Part shown: positions 52,955 through 61,810 of the stretch, piece by piece
Numbering within the stretch: position 1 is the first letter of the stretch
Layout: every line of letters starts with the position of its first letter
From: Vicinamibacterales bacterium
Lineage (GTDB): Bacteria; Acidobacteriota; Vicinamibacteria; Vicinamibacterales; UBA8438
Direction of reading: 5' to 3'
Length of the DNA stretch: 64,000 nt
NCBI GenBank assembly: GCA_937766455.1
Contig: CALLXD010000023.1
Location: 16,013-80,012, forward strand
Position numbers and translations under genes: made by a program
The notes under the pieces: model-generated
What the model was told of the DNA's origin: nothing
Database searches by the model: none
The model's input: only the letters and a program-made list of their open reading frames with translations

Positions 52955-53006
52955 CGCGCTGGGCGTGGGCCTTTCCGGCATACGGAGAGGGCCCACGCCC
53001 AGCGCG
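52955..53006. terminator. Strong 17-bp perfect inverted repeat
   Basis: Arms CGCGCTGGGCGTGGGCC (52955-52971) and its exact complement (52990-53006), with an 18-base loop that has a smaller CCG/CGG pairing. It lies 27 bases beyond the stop of the VOC-fusion gene and before the ribokinase start. No T-run, but the stem is very stable; probably a terminator. Confidence 0.6.
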
Positions 53007-53033
53007 TTCGTGACGCGATGCGGTGGCGGCGCG

Positions 53034-54758
53034 CTACTTGGCGGCCTCCGCGTCACGCGAGCGTGCGCCACTCAGGATGTTGGTCATGCCGTAGTTCCCC
53101 TCGTGGCACGCGTACTCCACGAGTTCGTACTGCGTGTCGTCCAGATCCCAGCGGAACATGGCGGTCCAGGGCTGCGTCCAGACGGTCGGGTCGTCAACAG
53201 TGAATTGATATTCGAGCATGCCGGGCCCAACGCGTGTGTAGCGCTCCACGAGCGTCATGTTCTCGCTTGACCCCTGGAAACCGGTGCCGCCATTGAAGTT
53301 GGTGCTTTCGACGACCAGCGTGTCGCCCTCCCACCGGCCGTGCGAGTCACCGAGATACGACCGGATATCGCTCCCGATCGCCGGCTCTGGCGAGGTGGGG
53401 ACGATACGCGTTTCGTGGACCATCTCCCGCGTGATGGCCACGTACCCGGGTCCTTGCACGATCTGCAGACCGTTGTTGTAGCCGCCGGGGGTCGGGATGA
53501 GACCGCGTGTGATGCACCGGACCCACGTCGACAGATCCTCAGGCCCACCCGGCGTGCTGGCCTCGCGCGGTGCCCGCTCGTCTCCGGCCGTGACGGCGCG
53601 CGTTGCCTGTCGCGCCGTTCGGGCCGGCAGTCGGCCATTGGGTGGGTCGATCACCATCGCCAATTGGGTGGAGACACCCTGTCTGCCATACCCCAGCGTC
53701 GTGTCGCGCCACTCGCGCTCGTAGCCCCAGATACCTCCCAGCAAGCGTCCTTCGTGGCGTGCCACCGCCTCTTCGGCGGTCAGTTCCTCGGTGTCGGCGG
53801 CTTCGTCACGTTCGAAGGGGATCCCAGCGGCGGAGCTGTTGGTCCAGATGCCTTGGAAGTCAGGTTCGCCCCAGGGCGTGCGGGGCGCGTCGTACTGTCC
53901 CAACGCTTCGGTCGTCAGGATGGCCGCGCCCAGATCGACATCGGCTCCGGCAAACCCGGTCTCGACCACCGCCACGCGGACGTTGTCGGGGCCGGCGAGA
54001 AACGCCCGTTTGGCGGCGGTACGCCCGCCCTCTGGTACGGCCGGCTCTTGTTCGAAGGTCACGCCTTGTTCACGGAAGGTGGCGGCAGCCTGGTCAATGT
54101 CGTCGACCACGAACCCCACATGGTCGATGGCGCGCTCTCTCGTGGTGCCCGGCGCGCCCTCCGGATGGGCCGACACCAGAAACCAGATGCCGTCGAACCG
54201 CAGTCCGTCGAGCTGTCCCTTCAGACTGCCAGGCTCGCCGCCCATGACGTCGCGATACCACGCCAGGGTGGCGGCGGGGTCGCTGGCCATGAGGTGCACG
54301 TGATGAAAGCCGAGCGTGTCCGGGTCCTCTACGAGCTCGATCCGCGTGCCCCACGGGTCGAAGATGATGCCGAGCTTGAACAGGCCGGGCACGTCGCGCA
54401 ACGTCGAACCGTCGGCGTTGCGCTGCAGTCGTACGCCAGAGCCGCGGACACCCACCCCTTCGAGCTCGGCCATCTTCGCGGTCACGTCCTGGAACGAGAA
54501 CCCGATGTGGTCCACACCCGTTCCCTGACTGCCCCCCTGTGTCGGTTGCGGGACGAAGACGACCTCGACGCCATAACAGTCGGCGGCATCGCTCCGGTCG
54601 GTCAGCGGTTCGCAGCCCATGTGTTCGGTATACCAGGCAACGCCCTGGGCGGGACTCGCCGACGTGATGTGCACGTGGTGGTAGTCGGCCGCGAGGGCCA
54701 GACCCGGAGTGACGAGTGTCGCGGTGGCGAGCGCGATGGCGACGCGGTTGCGGTTCAT
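53034..54758 (-). CDS. Exported fusion: two VOC domains plus YACHEGN-type domain, 574 aa
   Basis: A signal peptide (RVAIALATATLVTPGLALA) leads to two VOC (glyoxalase/dioxygenase-fold) domains. First, residues ~27-145: DYHHVHITSASPAQGVAWYT ... VDHIGFSFQDV ... TRIELVED. Second, ~152-275: GFHHVHLMASDPAATLAWYR ... IDHVGFVVDDI. His and Glu residues for metal binding are present in both. The C-terminal ~285 residues match the 44829 protein (GDSHGRWEGDTLVVESTNFN, YELVEYACHEGNYGMTNIL). ATG 54758 follows AAAGG. Periplasmic; activity unknown. Confidence 0.85.
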   Translation of the reverse strand: MNRNRVAIALATATLVTPGLALAADYHHVHITSASPAQGVAWYTEHMGCEPLTDRSDAADCYGVEVVFVPQPTQGGSQGTGVDHIGFSFQDVTAKMAELEGVGVRGSGVRLQRNADGSTLRDVPGLFKLGIIFDPWGTRIELVEDPDTLGFHHVHLMASDPAATLAWYRDVMGGEPGSLKGQLDGLRFDGIWFLVSAHPEGAPGTTRERAIDHVGFVVDDIDQAAATFREQGVTFEQEPAVPEGGRTAAKRAFLAGPDNVRVAVVETGFAGADVDLGAAILTTEALGQYDAPRTPWGEPDFQGIWTNSSAAGIPFERDEAADTEELTAEEAVARHEGRLLGGIWGYEREWRDTTLGYGRQGVSTQLAMVIDPPNGRLPARTARQATRAVTAGDERAPREASTPGGPEDLSTWVRCITRGLIPTPGGYNNGLQIVQGPGYVAITREMVHETRIVPTSPEPAIGSDIRSYLGDSHGRWEGDTLVVESTNFNGGTGFQGSSENMTLVERYTRVGPGMLEYQFTVDDPTVWTQPWTAMFRWDLDDTQYELVEYACHEGNYGMTNILSGARSRDAEAAK

Positions 54759-54920
54759 GATGGTGCCTTTCTGTGTCGTCCCGGGCCGGTCTGCAATCTT
54801 GCCGGTCTGAAGCTGGGCCAATTATATCGACGCGGACCTGTTTGGCGCGGCAATCGTCGGCGGCAGAGAATTTCTCGAGCGTGGCGTGCGTGGGGTCGCG
54901 CGAGCCAGTAGAGTAGGGCC

Positions 54921-55799
54921 ATGGTCTCGCTGTGGCGCCTGACGCGACGTATGCTCGATGCGCTCAGGCGGCATGCCCGGGCACTGGGAGCCACGACCGC
55001 GACGCTCGTGCTTCTCGCGTGCGCAGCGGCGTGGGCGGCCGAGCGGGCCGAGGCCCCGCGTGTCGAGACACGCGCCGCCGAGCCGCAGCGAGCGATTCGG
55101 CGGGAGGATTTCCGGCCGGCGCTCATGAACCCGAACGCCAGCGGTCGCGAGTTCTTCTTCACACGGGCTATCTACAGTGGTGGCGGACGCCGAGGCTACG
55201 GTGGATCGTGGGCCACGGACTACCCGAAAGCCGACCAGCAGTTCCTCACCATCATCGACCGTCTGGTCGACCTGGATGCCTACGAACGGGAGAACGCGGT
55301 TCGACTTGACGACCCAGAGCTGCGCAGGTTCCCGTTCTTGTATGCGCTCGAAGTCGGCTACATGTACATGACGGAGCCAGAAGCGCAGGGGCTCCGCGGC
55401 TACTTGTTGGCCGGCGGGTTTCTGATGATCGACGACTTTTGGGGCACGCGGGAATGGGCGAACTTCGAGAGCGAGATCAAGCGGGTGCTGCCCGAATACC
55501 AAATCGTCGAGGTGCCGCTCGATCATCCGATCTTCAACACCGTCTACAACATCGAAGAAGTCGTCCAGGTACCGAATATCTCCAGGGCCCAAGGTGGTCC
55601 GACCTGGCAGCGGGACGGCGTTGTGCCCCACCTGCGCGGCATCTTTGACGAAGACGGCCGGCTGATGGTCGCCATCAACTGGAACACGGACATCGGCGAT
55701 GCGTGGGAGTGGGCCGAGAGTCCGTATTACCCCTTGAAGTACTCGACCTACGCGATCGAGATCACGGTCAACCTGATCGTGTACGCCATGAGTCACTAA
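54921..55799 (+). CDS. DUF4159-containing exported protein, 292 aa
   Basis: A basic N-terminus and hydrophobic stretch (ATTATLVLLACAAAWAAE) act as signal or anchor. The body matches DUF4159: FFFTRAIYSGGGRRGYGGSW, ATDYPKADQQFLTIIDRL, YMYMTEPEAQGLRGYLLAGGFLMIDDFWG and VEVPLDHPIFNTVYNIEEV. Related to the glutamine-amidotransferase-like domain of Bacteroidetes-type aerotolerance proteins. Function unknown. GTG or ATG at 54921 follows GGGCC-rich DNA with no strong ribosome site. Confidence 0.85.
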   Translation: MVSLWRLTRRMLDALRRHARALGATTATLVLLACAAAWAAERAEAPRVETRAAEPQRAIRREDFRPALMNPNASGREFFFTRAIYSGGGRRGYGGSWATDYPKADQQFLTIIDRLVDLDAYERENAVRLDDPELRRFPFLYALEVGYMYMTEPEAQGLRGYLLAGGFLMIDDFWGTREWANFESEIKRVLPEYQIVEVPLDHPIFNTVYNIEEVVQVPNISRAQGGPTWQRDGVVPHLRGIFDEDGRLMVAINWNTDIGDAWEWAESPYYPLKYSTYAIEITVNLIVYAMSH

Positions 55800-55886
55800 C
55801 CGTTGCCTGCGCTTCATCAATTGAGCTAGCCTGCCGCGATTGGTGCCAAGGCCAGATTCGCTGGGGCGCTGGGTCAGGGGCAAGTC

Positions 55887-57056
55887 GTGAACGATATGAA
55901 CCGACGGCAGTTCTTGGGGACGGGCGCGCTGGGCCTGAGCGCCGGCACGTTCAGTCCCGGCATCGCCGGGGCCCAAGGCCGGGCGGGGGACCAGTTCGCG
56001 CCGGCATCCAGCCATGTCCAGATGACCGGCGATGGGCTGGGCCTGACGGCCGCCGATCAGGGGCGTCTGTTGACCCACTTGGCCGACCAGGAGCTGATTG
56101 CTCCTGACTCCTATTCGAACGGTGGCACGGTCGAAGCGTTGGAGCAACAGTGCGCGGCGCTGCTTGGGAAAGAGCGCGCCGTGTTCATGCCGACCGGGAC
56201 CCTCGCCAATCATCTGGCCGTGCGTGAACTGGCGGCCGGGGCCGGTGGCCGCGCCATCGTGCAGGCGGAGAGCCATCTGTTCAACGACTCGGGCGACTGC
56301 GTGCAGACACTCAGCGCTATGACCCTGATGCCGTTGGGGGCAGGGCGGCCCAGCTTCACCCTTGACGAGTTGGAGGATGTCGTCAGTCGTACCCGGAGCG
56401 GGCGTGTCGAGCGGCCGGTCTCCGTCGTGTCCATCGAAACCCCGGTGCGGCGGCGCTTCGGGGAGACGTTCGATCAGGCCGAGGTAGATCGCATTACCGC
56501 GTTCGCGCAGGCTGAAGGCATCCGGCTACATCTGGACGGTGCCCGGCTGTTTTTGCAGAGCGGGTATACCGGTATCGATGTCGCGGAATACGCGCGGCCG
56601 TTCGACACGGTCTACGTCTCTCTCTACAAGTACTTCAACGCGGTCTCCGGCGCGATCCTGGCTGGTCCACGCGCATTGCTCGACGGCATGTTTCACACGC
56701 GGCGGATGTTTGGGGCCGGTCTCCCCGGGGCCTGGCCGTTTGCCGCCGTGGCGCTGCACTACATGCCCGGGTTCGTCGACCGGTTCCGCGACGCGGTTGC
56801 CGTGTCCGAGGCGTTCATCGAGCAGGTCACTCGACACGAAGCCTTCGCGGTCGAGCGCATGGCGGCCGGCACCAACCTCTTCTGGTTGCGCGTGACCGGT
56901 GTCGATGCGAGCGCGTTCCGTCGTCGGTTGCAAGAACGGGGGGTCTCGCTCGGCGGCATGCGGTCGGATGGCCGCGTCCTGGTGGGCGTCAACGAAACCT
57001 GGAACCGCGCCACGGCCGACGACCTGGACGACCGGTTCCGAACGGCCCTGGGCTGA
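55887..57056 (+). CDS. Tat-exported threonine-aldolase-like PLP enzyme, 389 aa
   Basis: The N-terminus has a twin-arginine motif NRRQFLGTG followed by a hydrophobic segment and AGAQG cleavage site. The rest is a beta-eliminating lyase/threonine aldolase fold: SYSNGGTVEALEQQCAALLG, AVFMPTGTLANHLAVREL, IETPVRRRFGETF, IRLHLDGARLFLQ (Asp for PLP) and YVSLYKYFNAVSGAIL with the PLP Lys. Folded cofactor-loaded export by Tat makes sense, yet threonine aldolases are normally cytoplasmic, so the substrate may differ. GTG 55887; ATG 55896 is the alternative. Confidence 0.88.
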   Translation: MNDMNRRQFLGTGALGLSAGTFSPGIAGAQGRAGDQFAPASSHVQMTGDGLGLTAADQGRLLTHLADQELIAPDSYSNGGTVEALEQQCAALLGKERAVFMPTGTLANHLAVRELAAGAGGRAIVQAESHLFNDSGDCVQTLSAMTLMPLGAGRPSFTLDELEDVVSRTRSGRVERPVSVVSIETPVRRRFGETFDQAEVDRITAFAQAEGIRLHLDGARLFLQSGYTGIDVAEYARPFDTVYVSLYKYFNAVSGAILAGPRALLDGMFHTRRMFGAGLPGAWPFAAVALHYMPGFVDRFRDAVAVSEAFIEQVTRHEAFAVERMAAGTNLFWLRVTGVDASAFRRRLQERGVSLGGMRSDGRVLVGVNETWNRATADDLDDRFRTALG

Positions 57057-57200
57057 GGGGTTCCGAGCGAGGCGTCCGCCTGGCGGCGTTGCTTCGTCGG
57101 TCACAGCCCGCCTGGCTGCTCCCTCCTTGCGCCTGGCCAGACGAACGCCTCGCCCGGAACCCTCCCGTTTTGCCAACCTGCTGCTAGGGCGAGCCAACAT

Positions 57201-57225
57201 CGTAGCGAGGGCCTTCAGGCCCGCC
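57201..57225 (+). repeat. REP-like palindromic element, copy 2
   Basis: CGTAGCGAGGGCCTTCAGGC plus CCGCC. Stem GGGCC-TTCA-GGCCC. Shares the frame CGTAGC(A/G)AGG...CCGCC with 28284-28308. The surrounding 181-bp gap holds no gene. Confidence 0.6.
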
Positions 57226-57237
57226 GGGCGGCAACGT

Positions 57238-58332
57238 TCAGGGCCGCTGGGGCACCCTGAGCGGGATGTCGAAATCTACCTTGGCAAGAATACGGAACGA
57301 GTAGTCGTGAAAGGTGTCGATGCGGTGCATGCGTGCCGCGAATTCGATACCCATCTCGTTGGCCGGCCGATAGGTTCGTGAGAGCCCGGTTTCAAAGTAG
57401 TGCCGCAGGCTGGTCAGCCGACCGCCTCCGTGCAACGACCCGTAATTCCCGTCGCCTTCGCGCTTGATGAAATCTCGTGCGCGCCAGCCAATCACGTGCG
57501 CGCGCCAGCCGGCCTTCTCCGCCGCATATCGCGTGAACAGCCCGAAACCGTGCCCCGTGTCCCTGGCGTCGCGCGCGGTGCGATTCGGGACGTCCCGTGC
57601 CACCAGCCCATGCACCTCGGCGGTCTGCGTGTCGAACGGCCCCCCGGGCAGCTCCACGACAAATCCGACCCCGCCAGCCCAGCTGTCGCCGACCGGCCCC
57701 AAGTCGAACAGTTGTCCGCCCTCGTGGACCAGATGATATTGATAGCTGAACCACACCGGCAGCTGCGCCTTCAGCTGTACCTGTCCTTTGATCCCGGTGT
57801 CGAATCTCTCCCGGCTGACCTCCGTGTTCAGCTGTTGCCAGTTGATCCAGGTTTCTTGCTCGAATCGGGTCCTGTTGATCGTCAGCTGCAAGCCGGCCTC
57901 GCCCGGACGGCTGAATGCCAGCGACTCGGTCTGGAGCGGCGGGAGCAGCCCGTGCGGGCCCTGCCGGTCCGGCCCCAGCCCGACCTCTCGGGTGCCGCTC
58001 TCGATCGAGCCGATCACAAACCGCGCATAGTCGTTCTGCACATGCAGGGCGATGACCGGTAGCACGGTTTCGAAGTTGTCGTCGTCGCCGAACAGGTGGT
58101 TCCCGAACAGCCCGCCCCGCACGGTGACAAATTCGTTGAGCACCACGTCAAAGAACAGTCTACCCTCGGTCCCGAGGAGCGTTTCGCCCTCTCGCCACGG
58201 GTTGAAGAACTCGGTGTTGTCCCCGTAAAACGTCATGTCGACGTTGAAGGTGATTCGCTCCTGGGCCGCCGCCGGGCCCGCACCCGCGAGCGCCAGCAGG
58301 CCGCCAAGCGCGACCGAAATAGGGAATCGCAT
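57238..58332 (-). CDS. Outer-membrane beta-barrel protein, 364 aa
   Basis: A signal peptide (ISVALGGLLALAGAGPAAAQ) then alternating amphipathic strands with aromatic girdle residues: ITFNVDMTFYGDNTEFFNPW, LFFDVVLNEFVTVRGGLFGN, ETWINWQQLNTEVSRERFDT, PVWFSYQYHLVHEGG, GFGLFTRYAAEKAGWRAHVI. The C-terminal strand ends FRILAKVDFDIPLRVPQRP, so lacking the usual terminal Phe. Perhaps 14-16 strands. Possible porin or channel; no family assigned. RBS is weak. Confidence 0.68.
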   Translation of the reverse strand: MRFPISVALGGLLALAGAGPAAAQERITFNVDMTFYGDNTEFFNPWREGETLLGTEGRLFFDVVLNEFVTVRGGLFGNHLFGDDDNFETVLPVIALHVQNDYARFVIGSIESGTREVGLGPDRQGPHGLLPPLQTESLAFSRPGEAGLQLTINRTRFEQETWINWQQLNTEVSRERFDTGIKGQVQLKAQLPVWFSYQYHLVHEGGQLFDLGPVGDSWAGGVGFVVELPGGPFDTQTAEVHGLVARDVPNRTARDARDTGHGFGLFTRYAAEKAGWRAHVIGWRARDFIKREGDGNYGSLHGGGRLTSLRHYFETGLSRTYRPANEMGIEFAARMHRIDTFHDYSFRILAKVDFDIPLRVPQRP

Positions 58333-58438
58333 AGAAGGCCGGAATTATACCGGCACAGAACCTTTCCTTGTGCCCGCCCGTATACCCGGGACAGAGACAC
58401 AGGGCGGCCGCATGGCGCCTTCCGATGGAGGACAACCC

Positions 58439-59020
58439 ATGAGAGCACAGAGTTTCTGGTCCGCGTCGTTGCTGGCAATCATGGTGATGTTCGTTGGCGT
58501 CGGGGCCTCTGTTGGCACCCAGGCCCAGCAAGCCTCCGAGCCGTGGATCCATGTCCAGATCGACCGCGACGGCGATGACCACATCAGCCTCAACCTGCCG
58601 TTGGCGGCCATCGAGGCGGCTATTGCCCTGGCTCCCAGTAGCATCGTGGAGAATGGCCAGTTGCAGCTCGGTCAAGAGCACGAAGTGCCGGTGGCGGCCA
58701 TCCGCGGCATGTGGGAGGAACTCCGCAGTGTCGGCGACGCCGAGTTCGCGACCATCCAGCATGAGGGGAACGACGTCCGGATCGCCCGGGAAGGCGACAC
58801 CATTCTCGTCCGCGTCAGTGAAGAGGGCGATGACGATGACGCGGATGTGCGAGTCGAGATTCCGGTGCCGGTGGTTGACGCGCTGCTCTCCGGCGAAGGC
58901 GACATGCTGAACGTCAGAGCGGCGATTCAGGAACTCAGCACGATGCGCGGCGAGATGGTCCGGGTCATCGAAGCGAACAACAACATTCGCATCTGGATCG
59001 ACGAGACCCCGACCCAGTAG
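58439..59020 (+). CDS. Exported acidic hypothetical protein, 193 aa
   Basis: A signal peptide (SLLAIMVMFVGVGASVGTQAQ) is followed by WIHVQIDRDGDDHISLNLPL, HEVPVAAIRGMWEELRSVGD, DTILVRVSEEGDDDDADVRV and EIPVPVVDALLSGEGDMLN. The acidic DDDD run and repeated IPVPVV/NLPLAAI elements suggest two related half-domains. ATG 58439 follows GGAGGACAACC. Family not named. Confidence 0.7.
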   Translation: MRAQSFWSASLLAIMVMFVGVGASVGTQAQQASEPWIHVQIDRDGDDHISLNLPLAAIEAAIALAPSSIVENGQLQLGQEHEVPVAAIRGMWEELRSVGDAEFATIQHEGNDVRIAREGDTILVRVSEEGDDDDADVRVEIPVPVVDALLSGEGDMLNVRAAIQELSTMRGEMVRVIEANNNIRIWIDETPTQ

Positions 59021-59053
59021 CTGGGGCGATCGGCCGCGCCATCGGGAAAATAT

Positions 59054-59089
59054 CGAACGGGGCTGCCGGGTGACCGGCGGCCCCGTTCG
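59054..59089. terminator. Large GC-rich hairpin after the acidic protein
   Basis: Arms CGAACGGGGC (59054-59063) and GCCCCGTTCG (59080-59089) pair perfectly, with further inner pairing (GCCGG/CCGGC). Located 34 bases after the stop at 59020. No T-run. Confidence 0.55.
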
Positions 59090-59163
59090 CGTGTACGGCG
59101 TTTGTTTGCGTCGCGGGGCGACCGGTGGTGGTGATCAGTTACGATATAGGCGGGCACGAACCG

Positions 59164-59631
59164 GTGACACTGATCGACGGCGCGGCGGACGAACCGTTCA
59201 TGCGGGAGGCGCTCGTGCAGGCGCGGCTGGCGCGCGACCGCGACGAAGTGCCGGTCGGGGCCGTCGTCGTACGAGACGGCGTCATCGTTGGCCGCGGATG
59301 CAATCAACCGATTGGCAGCCGCGACCCGACCGCCCACGCAGAAATCGTCGCGTTGCGAGACGCGGCGGCCACGGTCGGCAATTACCGCCTGACCGGGGCT
59401 CAGTTGTTTGTCACCGTCGAGCCGTGTCTGATGTGCGCCGGTGCCTTGGTGCACGCCCGCATCAGCCGACTCGTTTACGGTGCGTCGGAGCCGAGGACCG
59501 GTGCCGTGCGGTCGGCGATGCCCGTGCTCGACGATCCTGCATTGAACCACCAGGTCGAGGTTGCGACCGGGGTGCTCGAGCAGGAATGCCGTGAGTTGAT
59601 GCAGGCGTTCTTCACCGACCGCCGAGCCTGA
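59164..59631 (+). CDS. tadA: tRNA adenosine(34) deaminase TadA, 155 aa
   Basis: Zinc deaminase: His58-Ala-Glu60 ([12 protein letters not shown]), Cys88 and Cys91 (EPCLMCAG). Conserved [40 protein letters not shown] and [19 protein letters not shown]. Converts A34 to inosine in tRNA-Arg(ACG), which is present at 30828. GTG 59164 is chosen for family-like length; GTG 59125 would add 13 residues. It sits just upstream of tRNA-Ser. Confidence 0.94.
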   Translation: MTLIDGAADEPFMREALVQARLARDRDEVPVGAVVVRDGVIVGRGCNQPIGSRDPTAHAEIVALRDAAATVGNYRLTGAQLFVTVEPCLMCAGALVHARISRLVYGASEPRTGAVRSAMPVLDDPALNHQVEVATGVLEQECRELMQAFFTDRRA

Positions 59632-59668
59632 GGGTTGGGGCGTCAGCCGCGGCGAGCAAGCTCTATAC

Positions 59669-59759
59669 GGAGAGGTACCGAAGTGGTCGTAACGGGGGCG
59701 CCTCGAAAGCGTCTTGTCGGGTAACCGGCACGTGGGTTCGAATCCCACCCTCTCCGCCA
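59669..59759 (+). tRNA. tRNA-Ser (anticodon CGA), CCA encoded
   Basis: Class II tRNA. Acceptor GGAGAGG/CCTCTCC, anticodon loop CTCGAAA with CGA at 59704-59706, a long variable arm, T arm GTTCGAATC, discriminator G and CCA at 59757-59759. Its 3' end is the probable attachment site of the integrated element that follows. Confidence 0.96.
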
Positions 59760-59871
59760 TTCTTTGTTCCAGACAAGTCCCAATGCATTCAATTACACCC
59801 GTATTATAGGCACTGTATGTCTATTGTGCGTCCGGTGCGTTCCGTTGACTTCCCACAAGAGCCGGTAAATA

Positions 59872-61146
59872 ATGTGGGAAGTAATGGGGGAACAAGAACG
59901 TAGGCGGCACCCGCAGAAAGCCCTCACCGCACGGGCTGTGCAGACCGCGAGGGCGGGAGACCGCGCCAGACGGATCGCCGACGGCGGTGGCCTCTACCTG
60001 TTTGTGGCCCCCGGCGGTGCCAAGAGCTGGGTCCTGCGAACGGTCGTCAAGGGCAAGCGATGCGACCTCGGGCTCGGCAGCGTCACCCTCGTTCCACTGG
60101 CTGACGCCCGCGAGGAGGCGCGACGGCTGCGTCGGATCGCTCGCACGGGCGGCGACCCCCTCGCTGAACGCCGACAGGAGCAGCGGCCCGTACCCACCTT
60201 TGAGCAGGCCGCACGACAGGTCCATGCCGGTCACGAGGCCGGGTTCCGCAACGAGAAGCACAAAAAGCAGTGGTTGGCCTCGCTCTCGGGCGTTATCTCG
60301 GCGTCTGGATCGAAGCGGGTGGACGCCATCACGAGCGCCGACATTCTCGCGGTGTTGAGCCCGCAATGGCTCGAACGTCCAGAGACGGCCCGGCGCGTCC
60401 TCCAGCGTCTCCGCGTGATCTTCGACTGGTGCAAGGCCCAGGGCTACTGTGCCGGGGATAACCCAACAGCGGGTCTCACCAAGGTATTGCCCAAGCACCG
60501 CGCCAGCAAGACGCACCATGCGGCGCTGCCGTATCCAGAAGTACCCGCGTTCCTCCGTGCCTTGCGCGAGTCCAATGCCAGCGCCCTGGTGAAGCTCGCC
60601 TTCGAGTTGACCGTGCTGTCCGCGGTCCGCACGTCTGAGACCCTGCTTGCCACCTGGAGCGAGGTCGATCTTTCGACGCAGACCTGGACCATTCCGAGCG
60701 AGCGCATGAAGGCCGGTGTCGAACACCGTGTCCCGTTGTCGTCGCGCTGCGTGGAGATCCTGACAGAGGCGCAGGCCCTGGCGGATGGGTCACACTACGT
60801 CTTTCCGGGTCGGTCTGGGACGAAGCCGCTCAGCGGCATGGCGTTTCTGATGGCGCTGCGGCGGATGGGACGCAACGATGTGACCACACACGGGTTTCGG
60901 AGCAGTTTTCGAGACTGGGCGGCGGAGCGCACGAACTTCCCCCGCGCCGTCTGCGAAGCCGCGCTCGCGCATACCCTCAAGGACAAGACCGAGGCGGCGT
61001 ATCATCGGACCGATCTGTTTGACCGTCGACGCGAGCTGATGGCCGCGTGGGCGAAGTTCGTTCTGGGTCAGGAAACGAGTCGAAACCTCGACCAAGGTTC
61101 TATAGCCGCTCGCAGCAGTCTCGGGGAGACTGTGCCGAAGCTCTGA
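59872..61146 (+). CDS. Tyrosine recombinase/integrase, P4 type (DUF4102), 424 aa
   Basis: N-terminal DUF4102 arm-binding domain (ALTARAVQTARAGDRARRIADGGGLYLFVAPGGAKSWVLR), core-binding region, then the catalytic domain: Arg in LSAVRTSETLLATWSEVDL, His-x-x-Arg in THGFRSSFRDWAAE, and the Tyr nucleophile in KTEAAYHRTDLFDRRRELM. All catalytic residues appear intact. It should integrate the element into the 3' end of tRNA-Ser. The C-terminal ~25 residues are less conserved. Confidence 0.93.
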   Translation: MWEVMGEQERRRHPQKALTARAVQTARAGDRARRIADGGGLYLFVAPGGAKSWVLRTVVKGKRCDLGLGSVTLVPLADAREEARRLRRIARTGGDPLAERRQEQRPVPTFEQAARQVHAGHEAGFRNEKHKKQWLASLSGVISASGSKRVDAITSADILAVLSPQWLERPETARRVLQRLRVIFDWCKAQGYCAGDNPTAGLTKVLPKHRASKTHHAALPYPEVPAFLRALRESNASALVKLAFELTVLSAVRTSETLLATWSEVDLSTQTWTIPSERMKAGVEHRVPLSSRCVEILTEAQALADGSHYVFPGRSGTKPLSGMAFLMALRRMGRNDVTTHGFRSSFRDWAAERTNFPRAVCEAALAHTLKDKTEAAYHRTDLFDRRRELMAAWAKFVLGQETSRNLDQGSIAARSSLGETVPKL

Positions 61147-61155
61147 GACGCAACA

Positions 61156-61704
61156 GTGAGTGTCCACACGTCGATGTTCCAGGAACCTGGCCAGGCTGGG
61201 CACGAGGCTCTGGACCGTCTGGAGAAAATGGCGCGTGACTGTTTCAAGACCCTCAAACTACCCGAGGACCTCAGCAGCTTCGAGGTGCGTTACTCCGAGA
61301 GCCGCCGCGCTAAGAACCAACGCGAGCAAGACGCCTACATGATCATCGTGGCGTTGAACTTTATCTACCGAGCACGCGCCGCGATCGATGACAACAACGC
61401 CAGCACCGCGGCGGCGTGGGCTGTAAATGCGACCGTCTACATCGCATCGCTCAGCAGCATCGCCCGGTTGAAGAGCCTCCGGCAAGTACTGGGTGGTGAG
61501 GCACGTGCGAAGCTGTACGATGCCCCCAAAGAACAAGCAAAGGTCTACGCCGAGAAGCTCTGGCTCAACGATCCGGACTTGTCCAACTCCGCAGTCGCCG
61601 AGATTATTCGGCCACGGCTGGAAGAGCCAGGAAGCGGAAACACCAAGGCAGCGACGAGCACGATTCGCAGGTGGATCGCCCCTTGCGCCCCAGCGAAACG
61701 CTAA
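61156..61704 (+). CDS. Hypothetical protein of the mobile element, 182 aa
   Basis: GTG start 9 bases after the integrase stop. Mostly helical: ALDRLEKMARDCFKTLKLPE, NQREQDAYMIIVALNFIYRA, AKLYDAPKEQAKVYAEKLWL. The C-terminal region SNSAVAEIIRPRLEEPGSGN, then STIRRWIAPCAP, recalls a helix-turn-helix-like tail that might bind DNA. Family not recognised. Confidence 0.65.
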   Translation: MSVHTSMFQEPGQAGHEALDRLEKMARDCFKTLKLPEDLSSFEVRYSESRRAKNQREQDAYMIIVALNFIYRARAAIDDNNASTAAAWAVNATVYIASLSSIARLKSLRQVLGGEARAKLYDAPKEQAKVYAEKLWLNDPDLSNSAVAEIIRPRLEEPGSGNTKAATSTIRRWIAPCAPAKR

Positions 61705-61810
61705 CAACCGTCTCCCCGATCCTCCAGTTGGCAGGTCTACGGCACCTGCCAGTCCAACAACTACGGTGAAGGTCTATACGGAAAGACTGGGGTGAAGGTG
61801 AGGTGTGCGT

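Noticed and set aside
53340..54911. 523-codon plus-strand frame
   Set aside because: Antisense to the VOC fusion gene, whose domains are unmistakable.
58927..59760. Minus-strand 277-codon frame beginning MAERVGFEPT
   Set aside because: The start is the antisense of tRNA-Ser, another known artefact, and the rest is the shadow of tadA.
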